A stretch of DNA of 64,000 nucleotides from Obelidium mucronatum (GCA_025765595.1 JAIVFH010000033.1:248001-312000), one strand, 5' to 3'; counted from the stretch's first letter, positions 30,021 through 43,204 are shown. The notes: a model not told the origin generated them from the letters alone. Program-made: numbers and translations.

Positions 30021-33000
30021 ATGTCGAAGAAAAACAGTGTTGAAAACATCGAAGCAGCCACTATTTCCCAACAAAAGAACGTGGTTGGGGAGGCAACGGA
30101 TCCAATTTCTTTCGTCACTCTTGCATGGCTCTCGAAGATGGTGTATACTGGTGCCAAGAGGCCGCTCCAGTTCGAGGACTTGCCCACGATCCCCCAGTCT
30201 TCAATGTCCAACAGCGTTGCCCATGTTATGGATCCCTTTTACTCCAAACTGCCGCATTACCTGCAGAACAAAGAAACGGCGAAACCGCCAAGCTACTTTG
30301 GGGACATTTGGAGGTCTCTTTGGATCCCCTACATGTTTTCAGTTTTCCTTGATACCATCTGTACAGTCCTGCAAACAACGCAACCAGTGGTTATGGCAGC
30401 TATCATCAACTACCTCGCCATTGGAGACTCCAAGTTTTTTATCACAAACGGAGTGGGCCTCGCCGTTTTCTACTTTGCAATGTCCTTCTTGGCACTCATC
30501 TTCAGACAGGTGGTCATGCAAATGTTCCGAAAGATGCGTTACAATATCCGATCAACCTTGATGACCGCCATCTATGCCAAATCACTCAAACTATCTAATG
30601 CAAGTGCTACTGAATTTTCGAAAGGTCGTATTCTTCAGATGGTGAACGTGGATGTTCCCGCAGTTTCCCAATCTGTTGAGCAAACACATCACATTGTGCT
30701 GGTACCTTTCCAACTCGCATTCTCTTTCTACTACTTGGCTACGTTATTTGGGAGCGGTCTTTACCCAGTCGGAATTGTTGCTGGAATCTTTTTGGTGATT
30801 GCACCAGGAGTCATGTACATTATTATTACTTCTCAGGAAAAGTACATGAAAGCCGGTGACAAGAGGCTATCTCATTTGCGTGAAATTCTTGAGGTTGGTT
30901 GTTTTTCTTTTTTTGGTCTTTGAATTAGCTTATTAATGATGGAACATAGGGAATGAAAATGATAAAATTGCGGGGACAAGAAGGTTACTTCACCAAAGTC
31001 CTCACTGAAGCCCGTGGTGTGCAACTTTCTGCTGTTTTCGGAATGCTCTTTGGACTTTTCTGGTTCATTGTCATGGTTCTCATGGTTCCGTATGGAATGA
31101 TGATTGGAACATTCCTTGTTTATGGTATGAATTTTCCAAGTTTTTTTTGGGGGGATGGACTTATATTTATCTTTTTTTTAGCATCAAGAGTGACATACCT
31201 TGATCCAGCCGTTATTTTTCCGGCAGCAACTTACTTTTTCAATGTTTTTGAGCCATTTCAAGCCTTACCCATGATTTTTGCCGGTCTTTCATCGTCGATT
31301 GTATCATGGAACCGCTATTCGAAAGTTCCTTCTATCTGATGAGTCCGAATTTGTTACTTCCCCCAAAGATGCGTCAAGCCACATGGTAATGCCATTGAAA
31401 TCGTGAATGGTACATTTCGCTGGGAGGCCGTCAAGAAGGAGGGAGAAGAAGGCGAAAAGGAAGTCGCCAATGCAAAGAAGGAAGAAAAGAAGAAGGCCAA
31501 GGCGGAAAAGAAGAGCAAGAAATTGCCAAGAAAAAGGGGGGCCAGGACATTGAATTGGAACAAGTCGCTACCACTGCGTCTCCTGACCCAGAGATTCTCC
31601 CATTGTTCAAAAACTTTAACCTTCATATTGCTTCCGGAAAGCTGACCGCCATTGTGGGAACTGTTGGCTCTGGGAAGTCATCACTGATTAGTGCAATTAC
31701 TGGGGAAATGACCCTGTTGGAAGGTGGCGTTAATGTCTACGGCTCTGTTGCTTTGTGTCAACAACAGACGTGGCTCATGTCTATGAATGTTCGAGACAAC
31801 ATTTTGTTTGGCCGAGAATTGGAAAGAAACAGATTGGATGAAGTTGTCAGGGTTTGTGGCTTGGAAGTTGATGTTCGTCAATTCCAGCATGGTTTGGACA
31901 CTGAGATTGGAGAGAAGGGGATTGCTCTCTCTGGTGGTCAAAAAGCTCGAGTTTCGCTCGGTAAGCCGCTACAGCATGTCTTCGTTTCAATCAAATCATC
32001 TGACTTCTTTGTTTCCAAGCCCGAGCTGTTTACAGTGATGCTGACATCTACTTGTTTGACGATCCTCTGGCCGCTCTTGATGCTCACGTTGGAAAGTATG
32101 TGTTTGATGAGTGCATCAAGGAAACACTTCACGGAAAGACTCGCGTTTTGGTGACACACCAACTACACGTTTTGCCATTCGTGGATCATATTATTGTTTT
32201 GGACAAGGGCCAAATCGTTGAGCAGGGAACTTACGACCAATTGGCAATCAACGCTCCTGAAAACGGAGCTTTGAAGGAAATGCTAAAAAATCACGCCTTG
32301 GAACACGAAAAAGACGACTTGGATACGGACGTCAAAGAAAAGAAGGTCGTGCAAAGCGAAAAGAATTCTGATGGTGTTACTGGAGAGTCTGAGGCTTTGA
32401 TCAAAGATGAAGATCGCCAAACAGGAGCAGTCGGACGAAAGTATGTCGTCAATTACATTAAAGAAGGAGGCGGATTCTTCGTCTTCTTTTTGATTGCATT
32501 TTCGGCGCTTGCTTATGCAATTACGTCGTTTGGGCAAAATTTGTGGATGGCGTTTTGGAGTAACGACAGTTACAGTCAAGAGACTCGTTTTGGTCTCCAA
32601 TCAAAGGATTACATTACGGTTTATATTGTAATTGTTGTATTGACGTTCTTGTCTGGAGGTGTGTGATTGTCTTTCTTTGTCTTTCTTTTTTGGTTGTCTT
32701 TGGAGAAACTTATTTCGGCTGCTTCAATAGCTTTCATGACTGGAATCGTTGAGTTGACTGCATACAGAACTTCCAAGGCATATCATTCGAAAGCGGTCAC
32801 TGGATTGTTTCGCGCACCAATGTCTTTCTATGATTCTCAACCACTTGGCCGTATCATCAACAGAATGACTAAGGATATGGAAACTCTGGATTTAAATATT
32901 TGGAACAACATGGTCAACTTTTTCATAATCACCGCTTTAAGTATCTCATCTTTGGCGGGTGTTGTTTACAGCACGTTGTACACCCTAAGTATGTGCTAAA

Positions 33001-34337
33001 ATCAATTCCTGTACAGAGTACTAAACAATTTCACTTCTAGTTTTCGTTGCCTTCCTTGCCGTTCTTTATTACTACCTTCTTGAAATGTATCGTGCCAACC
33101 AAAGAGAAATCAGACGTCTTGCTGCCCTCCAACGATCACCTCTCAATGCCTACATTTCAGAATGTATCGGAGGTACTTCTACAATCCGTGCCTTCCAAGC
33201 AAACTCTCGAACTATTCAGCACCAACGAACACTTATGGATCTCGTCGGTCATGCCAGAATGGACACTGGAAAACGTGTACAACTGGTTCTCGATCCGTCT
33301 TCAACTTGCTCTCTCGTCCGTTATTCTTTTCATCTGTCTATACGCAGTACTCGCAAATTTGAATGCCGCCATTGTCGGTCTTGCCTTATCCACCGTGGGA
33401 AATTTGGGTGAAATGTTCTTCAACTCAATTACGGCCTTTTCACGACTCGAGTCTGACTTTGTCGCTGCCGAGAGACTTGACTTGTACTGCAACGACTTGG
33501 AACACGAAGCAGCTGATAGATTGGATTCAGATCCATCTGAGGCAGTGTGGCCAACCAAGGGAGAGATTTCAATTCACGGTTTGGAGGTGAAATACGCCTC
33601 CAAGTTTGATCCAGTCATCAAGAATTTGTCTGTTGAAATCAGAGGAAGTGAAAAGGTGGGAGTCGTCGGAAGAACCGGTTCCGGAAAGTCTACCCTAATG
33701 GCAGCATTGTTCCGTATCGTTGAACCCACACAAGGATCGGTCATCATCGATGGATTGGACGCTTTCTACTTTGGGACTTCATACACTTCGCAGTCGGTTG
33801 CAAATAATCCCACAAGAGCCTGTTTTGTTCACTGGAACGATCCGCAAGAACATTGATGTTGAAGGAAAGTTCACTGACCAAGAAATCTGGGAGTCGTTGG
33901 ATCTCGTTGGTCTCAAAGACTACGTTTCCGAACTTGCTGAGAAGCTGGATGCTCCTGTTGCTGAACGCGGAGAGAATCTTTCTGTGGGCCAACGACAATT
34001 GATGATGCTGGCCAGTGCAATTTGCCACAAGCCCAAGATTTTGGTTATGGACGAAGCGTCATCATCTGTTGATCAAGCCGCTGATTTGTTGATCCAGTCC
34101 TCTATTCGTACACACTTCAAGAATACAACCGTCATTTCAATCGCTCATCGCGTGAATACCATCGCAGACTTTGATCGCATCATTGTGCTTGATGCTGGCC
34201 GACTTGTTGAGTATGATACTCCAGCAAACTTATTGCAAAATCCAAATAGTACCTTCAAGTCGTTGGTGGATGCCACTGGTACTGCAAATGCGGCTGTTGT
34301 GTCCAACATTGCCAATTCTCATGTGTCCCAGTTTTAA
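30021..34337 (+). CDS. ABCC-family (MRP-type) full ABC transporter
   Basis: ATP-driven exporter of organic anions or conjugates. It has two transmembrane domains and two nucleotide-binding domains, without the extra N-terminal TMD0. NBD1: Walker A GTVGSGKSS, signature LSGGQKARVSLARA, Walker B IYLFDDPLAALD. NBD2: Walker A GRTGSGKST, signature LSVGQRQ, Walker B ILVMDEASSSVD, then HRVNTI. The NBD1 signature and the non-canonical Asp after Walker B are typical of ABCC. Introns: 30894-30949, 31125-31181, 31961-32019, 32659-32730 and 32989-33040. Register steps: +1 near 31319, 33250 and 33764, and -1 near 31530 in a Lys-rich linker. The frame is open upstream to 29874 inside the retrotransposon end, but homology begins after ATG 30021. 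Confidence 0.92.
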
Positions 34338-34439
34338 TTTTAAAGATCCCTGTTGTTTTTCTATGGCAAGTAATAAATGACCCAATAAACTTTGCAAAAT
34401 GCATTTATTGTATGACTGATCGAAGCATTTATTATAATT

Positions 34440-34619
34440 TTAGCCACGTAATGACTCCGCCGCGGAGGCGGCAGTCCGTCCTCGAAGTTTGCGGTAGGTG
34501 ATGGCGAACGTCAGTCGAGCCAGTCCTGGGTCTTGCGCGGCCGGAATCGCCGCCACCGGAACGGCAAGGCGGAAGCGGTCGTCGTTGACTGCCCGGAAGC
34601 TGGCGTTGGCTGGGTCCAT
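34440..34619 (-). CDS. small GC-rich ORF, hypothetical
   Basis: A 60-residue frame from ATG 34619 (MDPANASFRAVNDD) to a stop at 34440, converging on the ABCC gene. It is more GC-rich than its surroundings and rich in Ala/Arg. It may be a real small gene or the last exon of one. No family recognised. Confidence 0.3.
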   Translation of the reverse strand: MDPANASFRAVNDDRFRLAVPVAAIPAAQDPGLARLTFAITYRKLRGRTAASAAESLRG

Positions 34620-34729
34620 GATTTGAAGTGTTTTTACAAAGAAAATTACATATCGTTGGTTCCTTAATATTTTAGGACACTTCACGATTTAAGGCATTTA
34701 TTATATAGCAGATAGAAGCACAAATTAGC

Positions 34730-36275
34730 TTAGTAACTAAAAACTTTGATTTGTCCAGGAAGGTTCAATGGACGAACTACGTTGGGCCCACCAGTGCTCA
34801 TCGAGTAAGTGCCAGAACTATGGCTGAACTCATAGTTTACGCATGCCTCATTGTGCGTGGGTGTGAATACTGCTGTGGACGAAGCAGACGACTTGGCCAC
34901 ATCGACCCAACTAGAAGAACCAACTGGAATGAATTTGACGTTGCTATACTCCGCAGTGCGAACTTCAGTGTCCAAGCAAGATGATTTCATGGAGTTGTCG
35001 CCAAAGTTTTCATTGAATGCGTAAGCGCCATAGTTGGTGTGAACCGTTCCATAGCGAAAAGTGGCGATGGCATAGCTTGTACCGGTACTTCCATCAGTGA
35101 CAGTTACAGTGTAATCTTGTTTTCCAGCTACAACTTTGGCCACATCCATGCGGAATGTGTACTTCACGTTGAGCTTTGGAGTCATCATAATTCGACATTG
35201 AATTCCGGTACCCTATATTATGGTTATTGGTTAAGTCTCTATATCAAGGAAAAAAATTACGGAGAGAACATTACTTCTCCGCCAAAGTCAGAGCAAGTGG
35301 TTTGCGGATGCTTGGAAATAACTTCTGGATTTCTTCCGCCATACTGCCACATTGAGAAGAGAATGCGATCGTTTTGAATTCCGCAATATCTGTATATATT
35401 AAGACAAATCAGCATATTGATCCAATTAAAATTTCCAAACGCGGAATGGTTCTTACGCGTCAGTAATACCGATGGCCTCAGTAATACGTTGTTGGCGGCC
35501 AGGCTTTTGGAGTCACGTCAACTGAAAACGAAGCAAAATCACTAGTTCTCCAATTCAAGTGAACAGAGTTTGCTCGAGTATTGTGGCCTTGAGCTGATCC
35601 CTGAAACTGAGCAGTGGACACCACGCCGTTCCCAGTTGTAACGGATGCTGTTAAAGACTGAGAAGTAGATTTCCCAGCAACCCAATAGGCACTAGCAACA
35701 CCACTGGTATCTGTGACGTCTGACATTGGAAACGCCCATCCTCCATAGGCAGACGTAGTCCAGGATACCTTGCAACCAGACAGAGTGGCACCGTTTGCGT
35801 CGACGACGCGGACTTTCAAGAGGGCTGGCATATAGCTGTTGGATGAAGTGTTGCTTGGATCATACAAGACATTTCCATATGCCGTTCCAACGCGGGCTTG
35901 AAGGCTAGTTTGGGGCTGGCTAAGAATTGATACTTTGGCTCCAGTCGGGCATGCATCACTTGGAATCGAAAGGCTAGTTGTAATTGAAAGCAACTTCGTG
36001 GTTACAGAGCCGGCAGCGGTAGTGATCGTTGTCTTTGTTTTGGTTACAGTTGCCGACGTTACCGAGGGTTGGTTTGTTCCGGAACCACCACAGTCGTAGT
36101 ATGGCGCCAGTCTGCAGCTTTGACGGCTTGAACAACTCTGAATAGTAGCCCAGGCCTCATTGCTGCAAATGGATAGGTTGTTCCCAACACAGCTCCAAGT
36201 TCCGCTGGTGCAAGTTTGGGCAACCGCTACTGACGCGGAAATCAGGAGGGAGACAAACGCGGAAATAGGAAGCAT
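34730..36275 (-). CDS. secreted modular protein: Cys module, Ig-like domain, DUF3472-like domain
   Basis: The N-terminus is a good signal peptide ([20 protein letters not shown]). Next is a Cys-rich module ([16 protein letters not shown]) like those on chytrid carbohydrate-active enzymes and like the tail of the nearby chitinase. A Thr-rich linker and an invasin/Ig-like domain follow ([33 protein letters not shown]). The last domain starts [12 protein letters not shown] and includes [30 protein letters not shown] and a Tyr/Asn-rich end, which I read as DUF3472-like. Exons: 36275-35457, 35389-35275 and 35212-34730. A +1 step is needed near 35486; otherwise the protein stops after PPTTYY. It probably acts on or binds extracellular polysaccharide; that role is inference. 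Confidence 0.7.
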
Positions 36276-36654
36276 AATTCAATTGAAATTTTTCTAAATA
36301 ACAAGTTCTAGACGTTTCCAACTTATTTATACCCAAAACCCCGATCTGATGACTCGAATGAAAATTTGATAGGACTTCTATCCCGTGACTTGCAATGTGA
36401 TAACCGAATGCGACCAGCTAAAACGCTATTTCCTGAAGCCAATGTCTAAACTTGAGCTCGTACTGCACGGATGTGACATTGCCAGTATGATTTCCTGATT
36501 TCCGGACAGGCTTCAGAGGATTATGTATAGAGATTATTGGTGGCACAAAATCACAAGATGATCACATGTCGTTTTCATTGACGGAATTTCTCGTCCGTTC
36601 CGGCCGGGATATGATGAGTCAATCCATGATTGAGAGCGCTTTTTCACTTGTCTC
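36276..36654. other. intergenic, no gene seen
   Basis: Upstream region of the minus-strand secreted gene. TTATTTATACCC near 36325-36335 could serve as its TATA region. Nothing coding is visible on either strand. Confidence 0.4.
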
Positions 36655-36945
36655 CTCCATACAAACTTCAGACTTTGTCCAATATGAGCCCCCTATGCAC
36701 GGACGCCCTATCGAGACTAATAGATTAAATCTATATTGTGGTTAATTTGAGTATGCGCTGAGCTCGGTATCTGGCGGCGTCGCGGTGAAGTCAAGTTGTT
36801 TGCTGTTCGGACCGAGTCTGTAAGGAAGCCAGTCCGTGCGCTCAGACATGCTCCATACTATGCATTAGCTTCATTTCTCACGTCGAAGGTCGGTGCAGCT
36901 GCTAAGGACGCGAGATGCAGATCCCCTCGAGTTGCCGTCAAAACA
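36655..36945 (+). repeat. dispersed repeat, partial copy C
   Basis: Corresponds to about 20147-20437 of copy A (CATACAAACTTCAGACTTTG, CGGACGCCCTATCG, GCGGTGAAGTC, AAGCCAGTCCGTGCGCTC, GATCCCCTCGAGTTG). It ends at GAGTTG, after which the sequence is unrelated. Orientation is the same as A and B. Confidence 0.85.
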
Positions 36946-37330
36946 ACCTCCTCCACCAAAAAAGAACCAACTCTCTTGAAACCAAACTCCAAATTAAAAT
37001 AACAGAGCTAAATCTCCTCCGCTCTTCTCAACAGCAAGTCTCTTCTATCCCTCAAAGCATCCAAGATGAAAAAGACTTCTGAATCTATCTGTTGAATTAA
37101 TGTCTGAAATAGAAACACAGCTGCGGGACCTGAAGATTTAATGGATCAAAAAAAATGGAGCCACTTGTTGGCAGTTGCGAAATGAAATCCACTTGTTTAA
37201 GAATCAGTTTTAGTGAGAACGAGAGGAATTTTTGCAAAAGCTTGACAAGCAAAACAGGGAATCTTCTACAATTATTGAGGAATTGAACCAGATGCTTCAG
37301 CTCAATGAGCTTCTGAATGAGCTTTGAAAA
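36946..37330 (+). pseudogene. decayed coiled-coil coding sequence after repeat copy C
   Basis: Three short open pieces in different frames read as heptad-like helices: NSLETKLQIKITELNLL, then ELMSEIETQLRDLKI, then EREEFLQKLDKQNRES, with IIEELNQML and a stop near 37326. Stops and shifts separate them. It looks like a gene that once followed the repeat and has decayed. No family recognised. Confidence 0.4.
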
Positions 37331-37655
37331 TTTAACAGACCCAAAAACCACAATCAATCAGTGCTGACCAACAACTAGACGGACCTGGATTTGGAAACAG
37401 CAATGTCACTTACGAACTTGTAACAAGTGTTTGGACTTTCTCCCCAAACACAGGGACTAGATCCTGGGGAATTTGCGTTTTTCAGGCTGGAGCAAAGGCT
37501 TTCACTGACTTTTGCTTTACTTTTTCTCAAGAACGGCAAAATTTTTTGATTTCACCCAGTTCAAACATAATATAAACAAATAAGCGAAAAAATCATAGAC
37601 CCATCGACTTTATTTTTATATTTCGCTCTTCCACTTCCTTTGTTTCACAGTCAGT

Positions 37656-40600
37656 TTAACATCCAACATACCACACAATCCAGGAAGATCCCAAACAGAA
37701 GTACATAGTTCCAGTCGAACACTCACTCTTGCCTGCACTACATGGTTGGCCGACAACTGGACCGCCCGAGGAAGCAGTAGTGGTAGCGGCAATAGCGGTG
37801 GTAGTAGTCTTTGTTGTTGGTTTGAAAGTGGTGGTGGTTGTGGTTGTAGTGGTTGGTTGGACAGAGGTGGTTGTGGACTTGGTTGTCTTAGTAGTCGTAG
37901 TTGTAGCTGTAGTGGAAGATGTGGCTGGCTTTGTGGCGGTGATGATGGTAGTTGTGGTGGAATCACTACCTCCGCAAGGGCCAACAGCCTTCCAAGCGAC
38001 GGCAGGGGGCACATCACTCGATCCTGCCCACCAATTTGCAATGTAGTTAATGTTTTGGTAGGAAACTTTAGCACCTCCGTTGTATGTTGCAGATGCGCTC
38101 CAAGCTGGGTAGCAATCAGACCCAACACTTGTCGTTGAGGCAGGGAGCTTCGTGGTTGCGGTTGCAGTATTAGTAGGTTTCAAAGTAGTTGCTGTGGTAG
38201 TGGTCGTAGTTGGTTGCTTGGTAGTTGCAGTTGTGGTAGTCGTTGAAGGAATTGTTATCGTTGTTTGTTTAGTAGTGGTGGTAGACAAAACCTTGCCCTT
38301 CAAGACTAGCTCAAGACAAGATGCAATTGTTCCGGTAGACAAGGTATTGACTTCAGATAAATGGGGAACCAAAAGGTTTCCGTCTTGAGACGCTTCCCAC
38401 GAAAAAACACCCTTGAGGCCAATACAACCAGCAAATGTTGCTTTCGCGGCAATAGACCTTTCATTGTCGTAGGTTATGTACTTGCTGCTCACTGAATCGT
38501 AGATCCATGGCGTCATTGTGTTTGTGTCAAAGTGGGAGACAAACTTGGGGTTATTGCCATCACGAACTGAAAGTGATTGTAAATAGTCCGCAATTTGGGC
38601 ATAAGTCATAAAATCAGTAGGTGCGCCATTGTGGGTTGCTGCCTGATTAGTCGGGGCATTGGCGAGCATGGATTGAGTGGTGATATAAGTCCGTCCGTAA
38701 CTGTAAGGATTCAGTTACTATTAAAAAAAAGTGCAGTTTCAAAAACTTACAATGCGGTTCCAAGAACAAGCTTATTAAAGGGGAACTTTGTAGTACTCAA
38801 AAAATTGATGCCATGAACAATACTTCCACCAAAGTTGACTCCATTATCTTGAAGAGGGGCATTCGGGCCAGTGAAGGGATCCCAAGCCCCATTGAAATCA
38901 TACGCCATAACAGTCAAAAAGTCGAGAACAGCTGCAAATTCAGACAAGTCCGTCATCCAGACGTTTGGAGTGGGTCCAATGAACCCGAGGATGGCGGCGG
39001 TTGCAGATACTGTAACTTCAGATGGAAGTGCGGCACGAAGCTCATTCAATCCAAGAAGGAAATTTGCTGAATCCGAGGAGTTTGTTGGTAATCCCGCACC
39101 AGCGTCCTTGTTGGGGAACTCCCAATCAATGTCTGTGGTGGTAAACACAAAACCAGCGGTTAGACAAGCTCATCGAGAGCACTTGCAGAGAAAATAAGGG
39201 AAGCAAAAGAGATCATTGAAATGAGGAGGAAGAGCAAAGTAAAATAGACTACCTATTCCGTCAAGTCCATAAGTGTTAACGGCAGCCGTAAGTTCCTTGA
39301 TAAAAATGGCACGAAGCGATGGAGAAGCAAAAACTGGAGAGAATGGAAATGGACCCCAGCCGCCAACAGAAAGAATGGCTTTGGCATTTCCTGCGTGGAT
39401 GTCGTCTACTACCGACTGATTGAAATTACTTGGCAATGTGAGGCGTCCGTCTGCATTGATATCGGCAAAGGCTGTTTACAGTTGGAGGCAGTTTAGCGAG
39501 TGCAGTAAAAATATGGTATAGAGGGTGGGTTTTTACCATACAACACATGTGTGACGTGAGTGTAGTTGATGGATTTTGCGTTGTACACTGACATCTCCCA
39601 GTCAACCAAGTATTCAGCAATCATACGACCTGGCCTAGTGGTAGTCGATGGCTTAGAAGTGATTGTGCGAGTCTTAGTAGCTGTGATAGTAGTTGCGGCA
39701 GCCGTCTTGGTCAAAGTGGTAACAGCAGTTTGGGTGGCGGTAGTTGAAACAGTGGATGTAGTTGTTGTAGCAGAAAGCCTCGCTGCTCAAGACTAAATCC
39801 AAACAAGAAGACACTGTTCCAGTAGACAAGGTGTTGACTTCAGACAAATATGGAACTAATTGGTTTCCATCTTGGGCCGCTTCCCAGGCAAAAACACCCT
39901 TGAGACCGATGCAACCAGCAAACACTGCTTTTGCGGCAATGGACCGTTCGTTGTCGTATGTGGTATACGTATTTGTAACTGAATCGAAAATCCACGGCGT
40001 CATTGTTTTCGTATCAAAGTGGGAGACAAACTTGGGGTTACTTCCATCTCGAACGCGGAGCGATTGTAAATAAGTGGTAATTTGGCTGTATGTCAGAAAA
40101 ACGGTAGGTGCTCCATTATGGGTTGCTGCTTGATTAGTTGGGGCATTGTTGAGCATGGATTCTGTGGTAACAAAAGTATTTCCGAAACTGTTTTCACCAT
40201 TATTTGGTCAGCAAGGGTTTCTTAACACCAAGAATAAACTTACAATGCCGTTCCAAGAACAATCTTATTGAGAGGAAACTTTGCAGCTGCCAAAGTGTTG
40301 ATACCAAAAAGAACGCTTCCACCAAAGTTGACGCCAGTGTCTTGAAGAGGAGCGTTCGGACCTGTGAAGGTTTCCCAAGATCCACCCAAACCATACGCCA
40401 TAACCGTCAAATGATCGATCACAGCTGCAAACTCAGATAAATCAGTCAACCAGACGTCTTGAACTGGGCCAACGATGCCGTTGACGGGGACTGCAACAGA
40501 GATTGAAGCCTGGGCTGGGAGTGCAACACGAAGCTCCTTCAATCCAACGAGGAAGTTTGCTGAATCGGAAGAATTCGTGGGAAGCCCTGCACCAACATCT

Positions 40601-41159
40601 CTGTTTGGAAACTCCCAATCAATGTCTAAACACAACGTTTAATATTCAATGACATTGAAAATGGGAGTATGCCGAGAAGATAAAAGAAGTTGAAATAGAG
40701 TGGGGCTCATACCGATTCCGTCAAGCCCGTAAGTGTTCACGACAGTCTTGAGATCAGCGACGAAAATCGCTCGAAGCGATGGAGACGCAAAAACCGTAGA
40801 GAATGGAAATGGACCCCAACCACCAACAGAAAGAATTGCCTTGGCTTTTCCGGCATGAATATCGTCAACTACGGATTGCTTGAAGTTACTTGGCAGAGTT
40901 ACGTGGCCGTCTGCACTAATGCCGGCAAAGGCTGTATTGAATCGGTTTGAGAATTGTCAAGCACCATATATGGAGGGCGAGTCGCGACTATACCATACAA
41001 CACATGTGTAACATGAGTGTAGTTGATGGACTTTGCGTTGTATTTCGACATCCTGTAATCGGGCAAGTACTCAGCAACCATACGACTTGGTGTTGCGGCG
41101 GAAACCAAGGCGGCGAAACATAGAAGAACCGCATAGGCAGCAGGAACAAAGTTGATCAT
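37656..41159 (-). CDS. secreted chitinase with two GH18 domains and a CBM5-type chitin-binding module
   Basis: Hydrolyses chitin. The signal peptide (AVLLCFAALVSAA) is followed by GH18 domain 1 with catalytic DGIDIDWEF (DxxDxDxE), a Thr-rich linker, GH18 domain 2 with the same DGIDIDWEF, another Thr-rich linker, a CBM5-type module (CYPAWSASATYNGGAKVSY, then NWWAGSSD), more Thr-rich sequence and a Cys-rich end. Seven exons: 41159-40994, 40931-40713, 40625-40244, 40187-39537, 39471-39253, 39132-38751 and 38700-37656. Intron positions are the same in both GH18 halves, so the domain was duplicated with its introns. The two halves join only through a +1 step near 39777 in the linker. If that is real, the upstream part is a separate one-domain chitinase. 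Likely roles are wall remodelling or saprotrophy on chitin. Confidence 0.9.
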
Positions 41160-43204
41160 TTTTTCTTAAGGTTTTTTTTGAGCGATTGATCGGCTTTTAT
41201 GAGCGGTTGCACGGGTTTCTGACAACGTGACTTGGTGTCACCGGTTCTGTCATGCGCAACCAAATTATCAAATGCCATTCAAAAAAAGATTCTGTTGCGA
41301 GCAGATTCTTGTTCGTTCTTGCATTGGCGTTAATTTGTATGCCCAAGGGTAGTTTCGTTTAGATTTTAAAGATAATGGTATCTTTCCTTTTTTTGACGTC
41401 GCACACTGATTGCACACTGATTGAAACTCGTATTGAAATCAGATGAAAAACCGAAGTACTACCAAACGAGCCATCGTAGATTCGGAAAAGCATCGTACAA
41501 GATGACTCGAATGCAGACTGGTAAGAGCAGCAAGAGCAGATAGTCTGTTGTAACGTTTGCTCAATGGTATTGATTAAAACGTGACATGTCACTTGTTTTG
41601 CCACGTGGTGCCACACTTCGAATAAGGGGGCATTTGAGGCTGGTCCGTGAATGACTTACGTAGAACCCAACTCTAGACGCTGGTAACAAAGACTGGATCG
41701 GAAATCGCTCTCAATGCGAGTGAGATCTCCATCTGGCTGCGAAATGAATGTTGAGAGGCACTACTGATGAAGAGTCCGATGCATTTTAGTATGTAGGCTC
41801 ATACAAATTGGCCTCTTGGTGCATGTGTTTTTGAATTGCACAAGACCACTTTGGATCCTGGCAAACTCTGGAGCACTGCAGCTTCCACAACGACTTGGCG
41901 TGCAATTGTAATGATTATTTTGAAGGTCCACGGACCATCTTCCTGGATACATTCTATCGTGCTACTTGCAGTGTTTCGTGTCGGCGTCAAGGCTTTCGGT
42001 GCCTCCACTCCCACACAGACACACACGTTCTTTCATTGAAACACAGCATTAAAACCCGACTATGACAACGTTTACATTATAGGGAAGGAGAAAAAAAGGT
42101 GTTGGCAATCCACCAATTCACGCGTCTGGATCTCCCATCCTCTGAATCATGGGATCAACTGCCGCCCGACAGATCTTCTTCTGATATTCTTGAAAGACCT
42201 TTGCTTTACAGCTCCGATCACGAAGTCGAAGAAAGAGGGGCGAATGAAGGTGGGGACTGACTGGAGTTTCCACTTTTACTCAATTACCATATCGTAAACA
42301 ACGAAGACGAATTAAGTTTTAGTGCCGTTAGAAGGCTTCAATCTCTGCTGAAGATATCGTTGAAAGCATCCCGAAGAGGAATCAAATCGAGAATATTTCA
42401 TCAGCTATTTAAACTATCTAGAATGTCTCACAAAACTTATCAGTTAAAGAGGAGGAAATTAAGGAACAGAATACTATCATTTCTGAAAGTCCAACTTTTG
42501 CGCAGTTTGCGTGACCAGCTTAAAATGGATTCACGTTTTCTGCCTTTTCATTTATGACCAAAAAAAAAAAGACTTTAACGGCGCGCTCGATATGAAAATG
42601 CGGTTACTGGTTGGCAAAACTGAATGCTCGTCATATTATTTTTTTTCAGTTTCGTTTTGAGCTCATTGTTCTTCAAAATCGAAAACAGGTGGCGGCAACT
42701 CATGAACCATGTGCCTGATGACATCGACGCGAAACCAGATGTCGAAATGATTCTTGACGCCTCGTCGACCATAGCGCCAGTAATCACGCATTGGGGTGCG
42801 CTCTCACGGCAAGTCTGGCTGCTCTTGTACCATCCGTAGAAATTAATCGAAATTCTGTAATTGCCATTTGATTGATCGAGGCGATTACATTGTCTTCCTC
42901 GATGCAGCCTTTGGGTTGTCGGGCCCTTGATTTTGATTTCAATTTTTTCAAGGTGGAGTGGCGCAGGCTTAAGATCACTTTTTTTGTTTACATATTGCAC
43001 GCTTCATTTAGTTGATCAAGACTTCAGTGTTGATACTGTTGGGCGTCTGGATACTCGGTCGGGTCTTTGCGGTAACAGACGCCATATTCATCCTTGACGA
43101 TCACGAAGACCAAAAAAAGTATTACAAGTAGCGGTGATCAGCTGCTTTCGAGATTATTTTTCGAACTTGTCAATGAGGCCGCAGTTGTTCAATGTGTTGG
43201 TCGT
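41160..43204. other. intergenic, only short coding-like fragments
   Basis: A plus-strand open piece at about 42099-42250 (ESWDQLPPDRSSSDILERP) and another at 42357-42557 look protein-like, but no gene model holds together. A minus-strand frame at 42575-43000 gives no recognisable domain. I call no gene here. The region may hold the remains of a gene disrupted near copy B. Confidence 0.35.

Noticed and set aside
37616..38388. Val/Gly/Cys-rich plus-strand and shifted frames over the chitinase Thr-rich linker
   Set aside because: They are translations of ACC/ACT repeats in wrong frames or on the wrong strand.
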